This document shows positions 16,837-23,093 of a stretch of 23,093 bases of DNA, piece by piece; position 1 is the stretch's first letter, and every line of letters begins with the position of its first letter. The DNA comes from Lachnospiraceae bacterium UBA6403 (lineage in GTDB: Bacteria; Bacillota; Clostridia; Lachnospirales; Lachnospiraceae): contig DJPV01000064.1 of the NCBI GenBank assembly GCA_002437435.1, positions 1-23,093 of the forward strand, given 5' to 3'. The notes beneath the pieces are model-generated. The model was not told the DNA's origin. It saw only the letters and a list, made by a program, of their open reading frames with translations, and made no database searches. A program made the translations under genes and the position numbers.

Positions 16837-16985
16837 AAAAATAAATGGATGGTATTACTATTGTACTGCAAGCCTTTCCGCGCGCCGATAATTAAGTTGC
16901 GTCTTTTGCAACTTTATGTACCGCCGCGACGAAGAATAGAGCGAAAGCGTCTTGCGAAATAACAGATAATACCATCCTTTATTTT
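16837..16985 (-). repeat. 149-bp element bounded by 18-bp inverted repeats; structured RNA or MITE candidate
   Basis: The ends AAATAAATGGATGGTATTA (left) and TAATACCATCCTTTATTT (right) are complementary over 18 bp with one bulged base. Inside are further stems: AAGTTGC/GCAACTT with a 7-nt loop (16893-16913 area), and CGCGACG/CGTC-TT-GCG (about 16925-16955). The core is clearly richer in G+C than the flanks. On the minus strand it begins 18 bp after the nfnB stop and is followed by ATTTATTTTTAAATTT, so it could end the nfnAB transcript as a large branched terminator. It encodes no plausible protein. Copy number in the genome would decide between a miniature inverted-repeat element and a resident RNA structure. 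Confidence 0.65.
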
Positions 16986-17002
16986 GTTTCAAAGACTATA
17001 TA

Positions 17003-18391
17003 TTAATTGAGCCCCTTGAGGTACTCGTCAATGCCTTTTGCTGCTGCCTTTCCTGCTCCCATAGCAAGGATAACTGTAGCTGCACCGGTAACCGCATCAC
17101 CACCGGCATATACACCGGTCTTTGTGGTCTGTCCATTTGCTTCATCTGCAACGATACATTTCCACTTATTTGTATCGAGTCCCTTTGTTGTAGATGAAAT
17201 CAGTGGGTTTGGTGAAGTACCAAGTGACATGATAACTGCATCCACATCCATAATGAACTCAGAACCAGGAATCTCAACCGGTCTTCTTCTGCCGGATGCA
17301 TCCGGCTCACCAAGTTCCATCTTGACACATTTCATACCCTTAACCCATCCTTTTTCATCTTCAAGGATCTCAGTTGGATTTGTAAGAAGATCAAAAATGA
17401 TTCCTTCTTCTTTTGCATGATGTACTTCTTCTACTCTGGCAGGAAGTTCTTCTTCACTACGTCTGTATACAATATGTGTCTCAGCGCCAAGTCGAAGTGC
17501 AGTTCTTGCAGCATCCATTGCTACGTTACCACCACCGACAACGGCAACCTTTTTACCAACCATGATAGGTGTATTAGAACCTTCCTTATAAGCCTTCATC
17601 AGGTTACTTCTTGTCAGGTACTCATTCGCTGAGAATACACCATTTGCATTCTCACCCAGAATACCCATGAACTTAGGAAGTCCCGCACCGGAACCGATAA
17701 ATACTGCTGAAAAGCCTTCTTCCTCCATCAGTTCATCAATGGTTACAGATTTACCAACTACAACGTCAGTCTCAATCTTAACACCTAAGGATTTTACATT
17801 TTCGATTTCTTTCTTTACTACACCATCTTTTGGAAGACGGAATTCAGGGATACCATAAACCAGTACGCCGCCTGTCTCATGAAGTGCTTCAAAGATTGTT
17901 ACATCATAACCCATCTTTGCAAGATCTCCTGCACAGGTAAGACCGGATGGACCGGAACCGATAACTGCAACCTTCTTGCCATTCTTCTCTGCTGCCGGTT
18001 CCGGCTTAATGCCATGCTCTCTTGCCCAGTCAGCAACGAAACGCTCCAGTTTACCGATAGATACAGGATCGCCCTTGATACCTCTGATACATTTACCCTC
18101 ACACTGAGTCTCCTGTGGACATACACGACCACATACAGCAGGAAGTGCTGATGATTTGCTGATCACCTGGAATGCTTCTGCAAATTCGCCCTTCTTTACA
18201 TGAGCGATAAAACCAGGAATATCAATTGAAACAGGGCAGCCCTTTACACACTGTGCATTCTTACAGCCGATACATCTTGCTGCTTCTGCCATTGCTTCTT
18301 CTTCATTATATCCATAACATACTTCTTCAAAGTTCTTTGCACGAACCGCAGGTTCCTGTTCACGAACCGGTACTCTGTTTAAAACGTCCAT
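17003..18391 (-). CDS. nfnB: NADPH-binding large subunit of NfnAB (GltD-like)
   Basis: 462-aa flavoprotein of the glutamate-synthase small-chain family, here most likely the large subunit of the electron-bifurcating NADH-dependent ferredoxin:NADP+ oxidoreductase. N-terminal cysteines for two [4Fe-4S] clusters: C40/C43/C48/C52 and C87/C91/C97/C101. FAD-binding GSGPSG at 145-150; NADPH-binding VVGGGNVAMDAA at about 285-296. The upstream nfnA gene overlaps by one base (TAATG), which marks translational coupling; GGAGGTGA precedes the ATG at 18391. Often annotated as NADPH-dependent glutamate synthase, but no gltB large subunit is nearby and the nfnA partner makes the Nfn assignment better. It is followed by the inverted-repeat element at 16837-16985. 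Confidence 0.9.
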   Translation of the reverse strand: MDVLNRVPVREQEPAVRAKNFEEVCYGYNEEEAMAEAARCIGCKNAQCVKGCPVSIDIPGFIAHVKKGEFAEAFQVISKSSALPAVCGRVCPQETQCEGKCIRGIKGDPVSIGKLERFVADWAREHGIKPEPAAEKNGKKVAVIGSGPSGLTCAGDLAKMGYDVTIFEALHETGGVLVYGIPEFRLPKDGVVKKEIENVKSLGVKIETDVVVGKSVTIDELMEEEGFSAVFIGSGAGLPKFMGILGENANGVFSANEYLTRSNLMKAYKEGSNTPIMVGKKVAVVGGGNVAMDAARTALRLGAETHIVYRRSEEELPARVEEVHHAKEEGIIFDLLTNPTEILEDEKGWVKGMKCVKMELGEPDASGRRRPVEIPGSEFIMDVDAVIMSLGTSPNPLISSTTKGLDTNKWKCIVADEANGQTTKTGVYAGGDAVTGAATVILAMGAGKAAAKGIDEYLKGLN

Positions 18392-19278
18392 TATTTGTCA
18401 CCTCCACATTGTCCGCATCCACCATGATGGGTGTCGCCTTCCTTGGCTGCAAGATATGCTCTGCCTTCCTGTGTCTTATAGATCTGCTGACGTTCCATCG
18501 CTTCTTCAAAGTTTACAAGATGTCCGTCAAATTCAGGTCCGTCTACACATGCGAATTTTACTTCACCGCCAACTGTTACACGGCATGCACCGCACATACC
18601 TGTACCATCTACCATGATAGGGTTCAGGCTGACAACTGTAGGAATATCAAGCTCTTTTGTAAGCTTACAGACAAACTTCATCATGATCATCGGTCCGATT
18701 GCTACACATACATCGTACTTGTTGCCTGCGTCTACAAGCTTCTGGATCTCATTTGTTACAACACCCTTGCTTCCATATGAACCATCATCTGTTGTAATGT
18801 AGAGATTTCCGGCAACTGCTTTCATCTGTTCTTCCAGAATGATAAGCTCTTTGGATCTTCCACCGATGATAACATCAACAGCTACTCCATGCTCATGTAA
18901 CCATTTTACCTGTGGATATACCGGTGCGGTTCCTACACCACCGGCTACAAATAAGATCTTCTTATTCTTTAATGTCTCTAAATCTTCTTCTACTAATTCT
19001 GATGGACGGCCAAGTGGTCCAACAAAATCTGTAAAGCTGTCTCCAGCCTTTAAATTCTTCATCATCTCTGTTGCTGCACCTACTACCTGGAATACGATAG
19101 TGATCGTGCCTGCTTCTCTTGAATAATCGCAGATTGTAAGAGGAATTCTCTCTCCATCTTCTGAGCCTCTTACGATTACAAACTGACCCGGAAGACAGTT
19201 CTTTGCTACTCTTGGTGCTTCCACGTCCATCAGATAGATCGCATCTGTCAACGCTTCTGTTCTAACAATCTTAAACAC
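18391..19278 (-). CDS. nfnA: NAD-binding small subunit of NfnAB (ferredoxin-NADP reductase type)
   Basis: 295 aa from a GTG at 19278, chosen because GGAAGGAT lies 8 nt upstream; the open frame extends to 19353 without a ribosome site and with an atypical Arg/Lys-rich stretch. FAD/NAD domain of the dihydroorotate dehydrogenase electron-transfer type: RIPLTICDYS (FAD), then FVAGGVGTAPVYPQ (nucleotide). The C-terminal [2Fe-2S] site has C229, C232 and C244 with D224 five residues before the first cysteine, the Asp-plus-three-Cys arrangement known from Thermotoga NfnA. With NfnB it couples NADH and reduced ferredoxin oxidation to NADP+ reduction. An additional tail HHGGCGQCGG (C288, C291) lies beyond the usual end. 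The promoter is at 19362-19391. Confidence 0.9.
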   Translation of the reverse strand: MFKIVRTEALTDAIYLMDVEAPRVAKNCLPGQFVIVRGSEDGERIPLTICDYSREAGTITIVFQVVGAATEMMKNLKAGDSFTDFVGPLGRPSELVEEDLETLKNKKILFVAGGVGTAPVYPQVKWLHEHGVAVDVIIGGRSKELIILEEQMKAVAGNLYITTDDGSYGSKGVVTNEIQKLVDAGNKYDVCVAIGPMIMMKFVCKLTKELDIPTVVSLNPIMVDGTGMCGACRVTVGGEVKFACVDGPEFDGHLVNFEEAMERQQIYKTQEGRAYLAAKEGDTHHGGCGQCGGDK

Positions 19279-19361
19279 GTTTTTATCCTTCCTTTCTCTT
19301 TTCCTGTCTCTCCGCACAAGATTCAGGAATACTACAATGCCGAAATCGCACAATATAGCCC

Positions 19362-19391
19362 ATTATAGCATCTATCAACAAATGCTGTAAA
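19362..19391 (-). promoter_or_regulatory. nfnAB promoter
   Basis: Minus-strand TTTACA (19391-19386), 18-bp spacer ending TGC, TATAAT (19367-19362): an extended -10 with a good -35. It lies about 84 bp before the GTG. The -35 overlaps an imperfect dyad AAATGC...GCATTT (about 19380-19412). Confidence 0.7.
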
Positions 19392-19427
19392 GGTATAATT
19401 TTCAGGCATTTTCATATAATTTTTACA

Positions 19428-19862
19428 CTATTCAAAACCGGAAAACAGATCACTTTCTATCTGACTGATGTCTTCAATCGGTATGATCGTGGCATCTGTC
19501 ATGATCACCGCTCTCCTGTACAGGTCGATCCGCTTAACAATACCGGAATGCGTCACATATTCTCCTCCGGCTTTTCTCTCATCCTGTACAAAATAAGTAA
19601 TATCCACCTGCTGTTCTGTACCTATATTTGCTGAAATAATATTTAATTTCTCATTCAGTTCTTCCAATGTTTCATCACTGAGCACCCGTTTCTCATCCGT
19701 CCGTCTGGCAGTCTCCCGAATCGCCGCCGCATGTCCTGTCAATGCTGCAAATGGCGCAAATTGTGCCGCCCGGTCATAGAGAGACATCTGCGGATGTGTC
19801 TTTGAAACAGGGTGCTCCAAATGAATGATATCATCATATTTATGGTTGTTCTGATCCTGCAT
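19428..19862 (-). CDS. YolD-like protein, partner of Y-family polymerase
   Basis: 144-aa protein of the YolD-like type: KYDDIIHLEHPVSKTHPQMS near the N-terminus, then DRAAQFAPFAALTGH, and a C-terminal region DERKAGGEYVTHSGIVKRID followed by ATIIPIEDI. The start at 19862 is preferred because AGAGGT lies 9 nt upstream; the ATG at 19871 would overlap that site. It follows the Y-family polymerase gene by 107 bp in the same direction. YolD proteins are often encoded beside UvrX-type polymerases (B. subtilis YolD/UvrX), which supports both assignments. The molecular role is not established; a regulatory or accessory function is usually assumed. Confidence 0.82.
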   Translation of the reverse strand: MQDQNNHKYDDIIHLEHPVSKTHPQMSLYDRAAQFAPFAALTGHAAAIRETARRTDEKRVLSDETLEELNEKLNIISANIGTEQQVDITYFVQDERKAGGEYVTHSGIVKRIDLYRRAVIMTDATIIPIEDISQIESDLFSGFE

Positions 19863-19969
19863 ATATTTCATACCTCTTTTTCTTTACTATCTGCTCCGAC
19901 CGCTTTCCCGCATACATTGTTCTTACCATTCCATGAAAGCCTTATATTACAAATATATCTTCACCGGGG

Positions 19970-21496
19970 TTATGCCTTATGTCCGCCAATCTGTGCATTT
20001 CTGTCTTTCGCCGTTGCTCCCTCCTGCAGGTTCATGCCTTTCAGGATCGCATTTTTACCATATTTCTTCTTAATGCTGAGCACGGCTTCCTGCATGTGGC
20101 GCTCCCGTTCCAGATCTGCTTCTTCTTTCTCTTTTTGTTTTTCTACAGCCTCATAATCTGTAAAAAAATCAAGCTGTTCATATGCATCGTCATTCGTGAC
20201 AGTATGTTCATCTACCAGCTTATTTGCACTAATGTTAATTCTCCGGATCAACAGGTCTTTATTGACGATCCGATCATACAGTTCCATAACCGCATCCATA
20301 AGCATCTGCGTCGATGAGGTCTGCCGCTTCAGATTGATCGTTCCATGCGCATGCTTCGGAACCTTTCGTCCATATCGATCCGTCGTAACAGCACCTTTAT
20401 ATTTCTTTCTTCTCGCCGGGTCTGTCAGATTGTCAATATCATATCCGATAGTAAGCACGATCTGATCCGTAACAAGTCCCTTTTCCACCAGATCAAGCGC
20501 CATAAGATCGGTCATTTCCTTCACAACCAGCCTTGTCTTATCAAAATCATACGGACAATGCAATACCTGTCCGGTGCAAATGCTGTTTGTCTCCGGTTTA
20601 TATGCCTTGATCTGCTCCATCGTGCAAGGCTCATATCCCCATGCATGATCGATCAGCAGTTCTGCATTAATGCCAAATAACTTATATAGTAAATCTTCAT
20701 TATATAGTTCATTTGCCTTTCCGAGCGAACATCTCGCCACATCACCCATCGTATATAGCCCATATTCCGCTAATTTCTTCGCATAGCCCTGACCGACACG
20801 CCAGAAATCCGTGATCGGTCTGTGGTTCCACAGCTTCCTGCGGTATGACATTTCATCCAGCTCCGCAATCCGCACTCCGTCCTTATCCGGTTCGATATGC
20901 TTCGCAACAATATCCATCGCGATCTTACAAAGATACAGATTCGTTCCGATCCCTGCCGTTGCTGTGATTCCGGTCGTCTTTAACACATCCTGTATCATCA
21001 TCATTGCAAGTTCTCTGGCTGTCATGTGATAGGTATTCAGATAACTGGTCACATCCATAAACACTTCATCCACCGAATATATATGAATATCCTCCGGTGC
21101 AATATATTTCAGGTAGATGTCATATATCCGCGTACTGTATTCCATATAAAGCGCCATACGTGGCGGCGCAATAATATAATCAAGCTGAAGAGCCGGATCT
21201 GCACCAAGCTTCGTGCTGTCATCCGATGTCCCGGTAAAGTGATGATCCGGTATCTTCCGTCTTCTTGCATTATTTGCCTCCCGAACTTTCTGAACAACCT
21301 CAAAGAGTCTCGCCCTGCCCGGTATTCCATATGCCTTAAGGGAGGGGGATACTGCCAGACAGATCGTTTTCTCTGTTCGGCTCGGATCTGCCACCACAAG
21401 ATTTGTGGTCAGGGGATCTCTGTTCCGCTCTCTGCATTCTACAGAAGCATAGAAGGATTTCAGGTCGATCGCTATATAAGTTTTATTCTGTTCCAT
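19970..21496 (-). CDS. Y-family DNA polymerase (UvrX/UmuC-like translesion polymerase)
   Basis: Error-prone lesion-bypass polymerase, 508 aa. Catalytic metal ligands are present: D11 in IAIDLKSFYASVE, and D143/E144 in YSVDEVFMD. The steric-gate region is SFYASVE. After the palm and fingers (to about 250) come helix-hairpin-helix-like thumb sequences (YTMGDVARCSLGKANEL) and a little-finger domain. The tail at about 455-475 is highly charged (EKQKEKEEADLERERH) and there is no obvious beta-clamp pentapeptide at the very end. The ATG at 21496 follows AAAGGAG. A good promoter lies 73 bp upstream; no Gram-positive LexA box (GAAC-N4-GTTC) is visible. The YolD-like gene follows. Confidence 0.93.
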   Translation of the reverse strand: MEQNKTYIAIDLKSFYASVECRERNRDPLTTNLVVADPSRTEKTICLAVSPSLKAYGIPGRARLFEVVQKVREANNARRRKIPDHHFTGTSDDSTKLGADPALQLDYIIAPPRMALYMEYSTRIYDIYLKYIAPEDIHIYSVDEVFMDVTSYLNTYHMTARELAMMMIQDVLKTTGITATAGIGTNLYLCKIAMDIVAKHIEPDKDGVRIAELDEMSYRRKLWNHRPITDFWRVGQGYAKKLAEYGLYTMGDVARCSLGKANELYNEDLLYKLFGINAELLIDHAWGYEPCTMEQIKAYKPETNSICTGQVLHCPYDFDKTRLVVKEMTDLMALDLVEKGLVTDQIVLTIGYDIDNLTDPARRKKYKGAVTTDRYGRKVPKHAHGTINLKRQTSSTQMLMDAVMELYDRIVNKDLLIRRINISANKLVDEHTVTNDDAYEQLDFFTDYEAVEKQKEKEEADLERERHMQEAVLSIKKKYGKNAILKGMNLQEGATAKDRNAQIGGHKA

Positions 21497-21568
21497 TTAT
21501 CTATGCTCCTTTCGTATATTTTATCTGCCATCATCCGGCGGTTGTTCTTCATTTTATGCCACGCTTCA

Positions 21569-21597
21569 ATTATATGTAAAATAAATTGTTTTCTCAA
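21569..21597 (-). promoter_or_regulatory. Promoter of the Y-family polymerase gene
   Basis: Minus-strand TTGAGA (21597-21592), 17-bp spacer, TATAAT (21574-21569). Transcript start predicted about 65 nt before the ATG. Confidence 0.7.
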
Positions 21598-21676
21598 TGG
21601 GAAAATACGGATACAAAATAAAGCACCACCTGTTTTCGACACTGATATGCCCCCTGTCAAGCAGGCAGGTGAAATA

Positions 21677-21907
21677 TCACACTATAACAGGGCGTTTATT
21701 TCGGCAAAAAAGTCCAGATATTTCCACTTCACTCATTTCGGTTACATCCTTGATCTGCTCTAAGGAATAGCCTTTCTTATGCATTTTCAGGATAACCTCA
21801 GCTCTTTCTTCCGATCTTCCAACAGTTTGTTTATCGTTAAAATATGTACTATTCTTCCGGCTTAAAGTTACAATGCATGTTAGCTTTGTCTGCAATTGTG
21901 AACGCAC
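21677..21907 (-). pseudogene. C-terminal fragment of a PD-(D/E)XK (Rpn-type) transposase/nuclease gene
   Basis: A 76-codon open frame whose second half reads GRSEERAEVILKMHKKGYSL then EQIKDVTEMSEVEI, a helical pattern typical of the C-terminal regulatory part of Rpn/PDDEXK_2 transposase-family proteins common in Lachnospiraceae. The nuclease domain that should precede it is missing. The GTG at the left edge has no ribosome site. It lies upstream of the polymerase promoter in the same direction and is best read as a remnant. A short regulatory protein cannot be excluded. Confidence 0.5.
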
Positions 21908-21917
21908 GCATTCACAA
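21896..21917. repeat. 22-bp imperfect dyad at the edge of the remnant
   Basis: TTGTGAA and TTCACAA arms enclose CGCACGCA, with all but one mirrored pair and the central pair complementary. Could be an operator, a recombination junction or a transposon end remnant. Confidence 0.45.
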
Positions 21918-21992
21918 TCTGCTCATCTATTATTTCATTTCTCTCAATTACCACACATTATATTTCTTAACCAAACCCTGGTTATCTCTGAA

Positions 21993-22022
21993 TTGACAAC
22001 AAATGGCTCTGTGAACTATAAT
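21993..22022 (+). promoter_or_regulatory. Strong plus-strand promoter with no gene directly behind it
   Basis: TTGACA (21993-21998), 18-bp spacer, TATAAT (22017-22022): both hexamers are perfect sigma-A consensus. Predicted transcript start near 22029. It faces a hairpin at 22036-22083 and, beyond it, the 42-codon frame at 22144. Confidence 0.7.
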
Positions 22023-22028
22023 AAGACA

Positions 22029-22095
22029 TGTCCTTTAATTATCCCCTCTGGTTTATGTTTTATCTAATCAGGGGGGATAATTATTTCATTCTTTT
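22029..22095 (+). ncRNA. Candidate short RNA ending in a hairpin
   Basis: From the predicted start at about 22029 the transcript would meet TAATTATCCCC (22036-22046) paired with GGGGATAATTA (22073-22083), an 11-bp stem with a 26-nt loop, followed by TTTCATTCTTTTATAG. The U-tract is interrupted, so termination may be partial. It could be a small RNA, a leader for the small frame at 22144, or the left-over 5' end of a lost mobile gene. Confidence 0.4.
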
Positions 22096-22143
22096 ATAGT
22101 CATCCACTTACCAAAAGTTACATCAAACAGTACTGTTAATTAT

Positions 22144-22272
22144 ATGATTGAACAGATGAAGAAAGCATTGGAAGAAAAAGATGCCACTTTGTCTGAAATG
22201 GATGCTGCTTTGTCTGAAAAGGACGCTGAAATTGCTGCATTAAAAGCTCAGCTTGCCTCGCTAAGCAAATAA
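22144..22272 (+). pseudogene. 42-codon coiled-coil remnant (Rpn-type C-terminal tail)
   Basis: ATG to TAA encodes MIEQMKKALEEKDA and a tail of heptad-like repeats (TLSEMDAALSEKDAEIAALK), ending QLASLSK. Such repeated SEKDAEIA tails are typical of the C-terminus of Rpn/PD-(D/E)XK transposase-family proteins. There is no ribosome site before the ATG; the frame is open back to 22081 with unremarkable residues. It lies on the strand opposite the fragment at 21677-21907, so at least two insertions or a rearrangement are involved. A real coiled-coil micropeptide is the less likely alternative. Confidence 0.45.
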
Positions 22273-22290
22273 AAGGAGCCCTATTAGATC

Positions 22291-22353
22291 AAAAAAATCC
22301 TATGGTCTTCTAACTGATTTACACAATCACGCAACAGATCATAGGACTTTTTT
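22291..22353. terminator. Bidirectional terminator between the remnant and the kinase gene
   Basis: AAAAAA-A-TCCTATG (22291-22304) pairs with CATAGGA-C-TTTTTT (22340-22353), a 13-bp stem interrupted by one mismatch, with a 35-nt loop. Runs of T follow in both directions. It would end the minus-strand kinase transcript and any plus-strand transcript from 21993. Confidence 0.8.
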
Positions 22354-22370
22354 GTTTCTAATCATCTTTT

Positions 22371-23093
22371 TTATATTTCATCTTTTTGCTGTAAATATAT
22401 ATCCGTAATCACCCACTCAGGTTCTACGATATACTCCAGCTTACCATCATATTTCTTTACAACACGACGCATACTTTCGATTCCGTATCCATGATATTCG
22501 TTGTCTCTCTTTGTTGTTTCAAAATCACCTTTTGAAAGTGCTTTATATCTTGTGCTATCGTATGTATTCTTTATCTCAAAATGAATCATATTCTCATAAC
22601 TTGCAGCTTTGAACAGAACATACTTATCACCATTACTATGTAAACAGGCTTCCGCTGCGTTCTCCAAACCATTCGAAAGCAGTCCGCTCAGGTCAACATC
22701 CTGAATCATTAATTTCCGTGGCAGTTTACCTTCACATTGAAACTTAACATCTGCATAAACTTCTTTCGTAACAATTCCATTTATGATAGCATCCACCATG
22801 TAATTTCCAGTATACAACACATTTTTCTTTTTCAACTCTTCGCTCTGTTCCGAAAGCTGCGCCAGATAATCTTTTATTTCCTCCAATTCCCCTTTAGAAG
22901 CCAATTCCTTAAGAACCGCCACATGATGTCTATTATCATGACGATATTGCCGCATATCGTCATCCATCATTTCCATATTGGCATATAATGCCAACCGCAA
23001 GCCGTCATTTTCTTCTTGAAATTCAATATTCTTTGTCTTTAAATCATTTTCTTTTTTCAGATGGCTGGAATATAAGAAAAAGGCGAGGATGCA
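22371..23093 (-). CDS. GHKL-domain sensor histidine kinase, AgrC-like (5' end outside window)
   Basis: The last 240 codons of a membrane sensor kinase; the frame runs off the right edge. The first visible residues (CILAFFLYSS) are the end of a membrane helix, followed by a charged coiled-coil linker. The phosphoacceptor region reads MRQYRHDNRHH, matching the HPK10 (AgrC/ComD) H-box type. The ATP-binding domain has the N-box GLENAAEACL and a G-box HGYGIESM. The C-terminal end is ITDIYLQQKDEI. Such kinases normally pair with a LytTR-domain response regulator and often respond to peptide signals; the partner would lie upstream, outside the window. The terminator at 22291-22353 ends the transcript. 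Confidence 0.9.
   Translation of the reverse strand, partial: CILAFFLYSSHLKKENDLKTKNIEFQEENDGLRLALYANMEMMDDDMRQYRHDNRHHVAVLKELASKGELEEIKDYLAQLSEQSEELKKKNVLYTGNYMVDAIINGIVTKEVYADVKFQCEGKLPRKLMIQDVDLSGLLSNGLENAAEACLHSNGDKYVLFKAASYENMIHFEIKNTYDSTRYKALSKGDFETTKRDNEYHGYGIESMRRVVKKYDGKLEYIVEPEWVITDIYLQQKDEI

Noticed and set aside
17003..18391. Glutamate synthase small subunit (gltD) acting with gltB
   Set aside because: No gltB nearby, and the one-base overlap with an NfnA-type gene carrying the Asp/Cys cluster motif favours NfnAB.
18226..18780. 184-codon open frame on the plus strand
   Set aside because: Shadow of nfnA/nfnB; low-complexity leucine- and histidine-rich translation with no start signal.
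21472..21660. 62-codon minus-strand frame before the Y-family polymerase
   Set aside because: Overlaps the polymerase start and contains its promoter; no ribosome site.
21026..21763. 245-codon open frame on the plus strand
   Set aside because: Antiparallel to the Y-family polymerase, whose catalytic motifs are intact; the plus-strand product has no recognisable domain.

Overview
The window looks like chromosomal core sequence from a low-GC Gram-positive gut anaerobe of the Clostridia, most likely family Lachnospiraceae. The basis is the combination of an ftsE-ftsX-M23 hydrolase-S41 protease cluster, an electron-bifurcating NfnAB pair, NADP-type glutamate dehydrogenase, a CdaR-like regulator beside a multipurpose sugar-ABC ATPase, a Y-family polymerase with a YolD partner, strong AGGAGG ribosome sites and AT-rich gaps. 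I do not commit to a genus. Nearly every gene lies on the minus strand; the only plus-strand signals are a promoter, a hairpin and a 42-codon frame in a decayed patch near the right end.

Layout, left to right (transcription runs right to left). 1-1540: guaA, complete except for the last two bases of its stop codon. 1623-5943: cell-envelope cluster ftsE, ftsX, a coiled-coil M23 peptidoglycan hydrolase with a TTG start, and an S41/CtpA-type protease. 6073-8482: CdaR-like regulator and MsmX/UgpC-type ATPase, separated by a strong terminator. 8680-10939: YitT-type membrane protein, membrane-anchored LytR_C protein and a small zinc-ribbon protein. 11041-11775: SDR reductase resembling the EF-P 5-aminopentanone reductase. 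11871-13510: putative metal (manganese-type) exporter with a His-rich loop, followed by a Fur-family regulator; the exporter promoter is near-consensus and surrounded by repeats. 13573-14238: unknown two-helix membrane protein. 14428-15774: gdhA with its own strong promoter. 16050-16673: HD-domain hydrolase. 16674-17002: a non-coding stretch with a 24-bp direct duplication and a 149-bp element bounded by inverted repeats. 17003-19278: nfnA-nfnB. 19428-21496: Y-family polymerase and YolD-like protein. 21640-22360: decayed region with fragments that look like PD-(D/E)XK (Rpn-type) transposase/nuclease genes. 22371-23093: 3' part of an AgrC-like GHKL sensor kinase that runs off the right edge.

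How the genes fit together. FtsEX probably gates the M23 hydrolase during wall growth, with the S41 protease as a possible turnover factor. NfnAB makes NADPH from NADH plus reduced ferredoxin and GdhA consumes NADPH to fix ammonia, so the 14-19 kb block can be read as a redox/nitrogen module. The Fur-type protein and the exporter form a plausible metal-homeostasis pair. No complete mobile element, CRISPR array, tRNA or rRNA was seen.

The most unusual items are non-coding: the 149-bp inverted-repeat-bounded element (16837-16985), the repeat-decorated exporter promoter (12972-13034), the duplicated module before the HD gene, and the promoter-plus-hairpin unit at 21993-22083.
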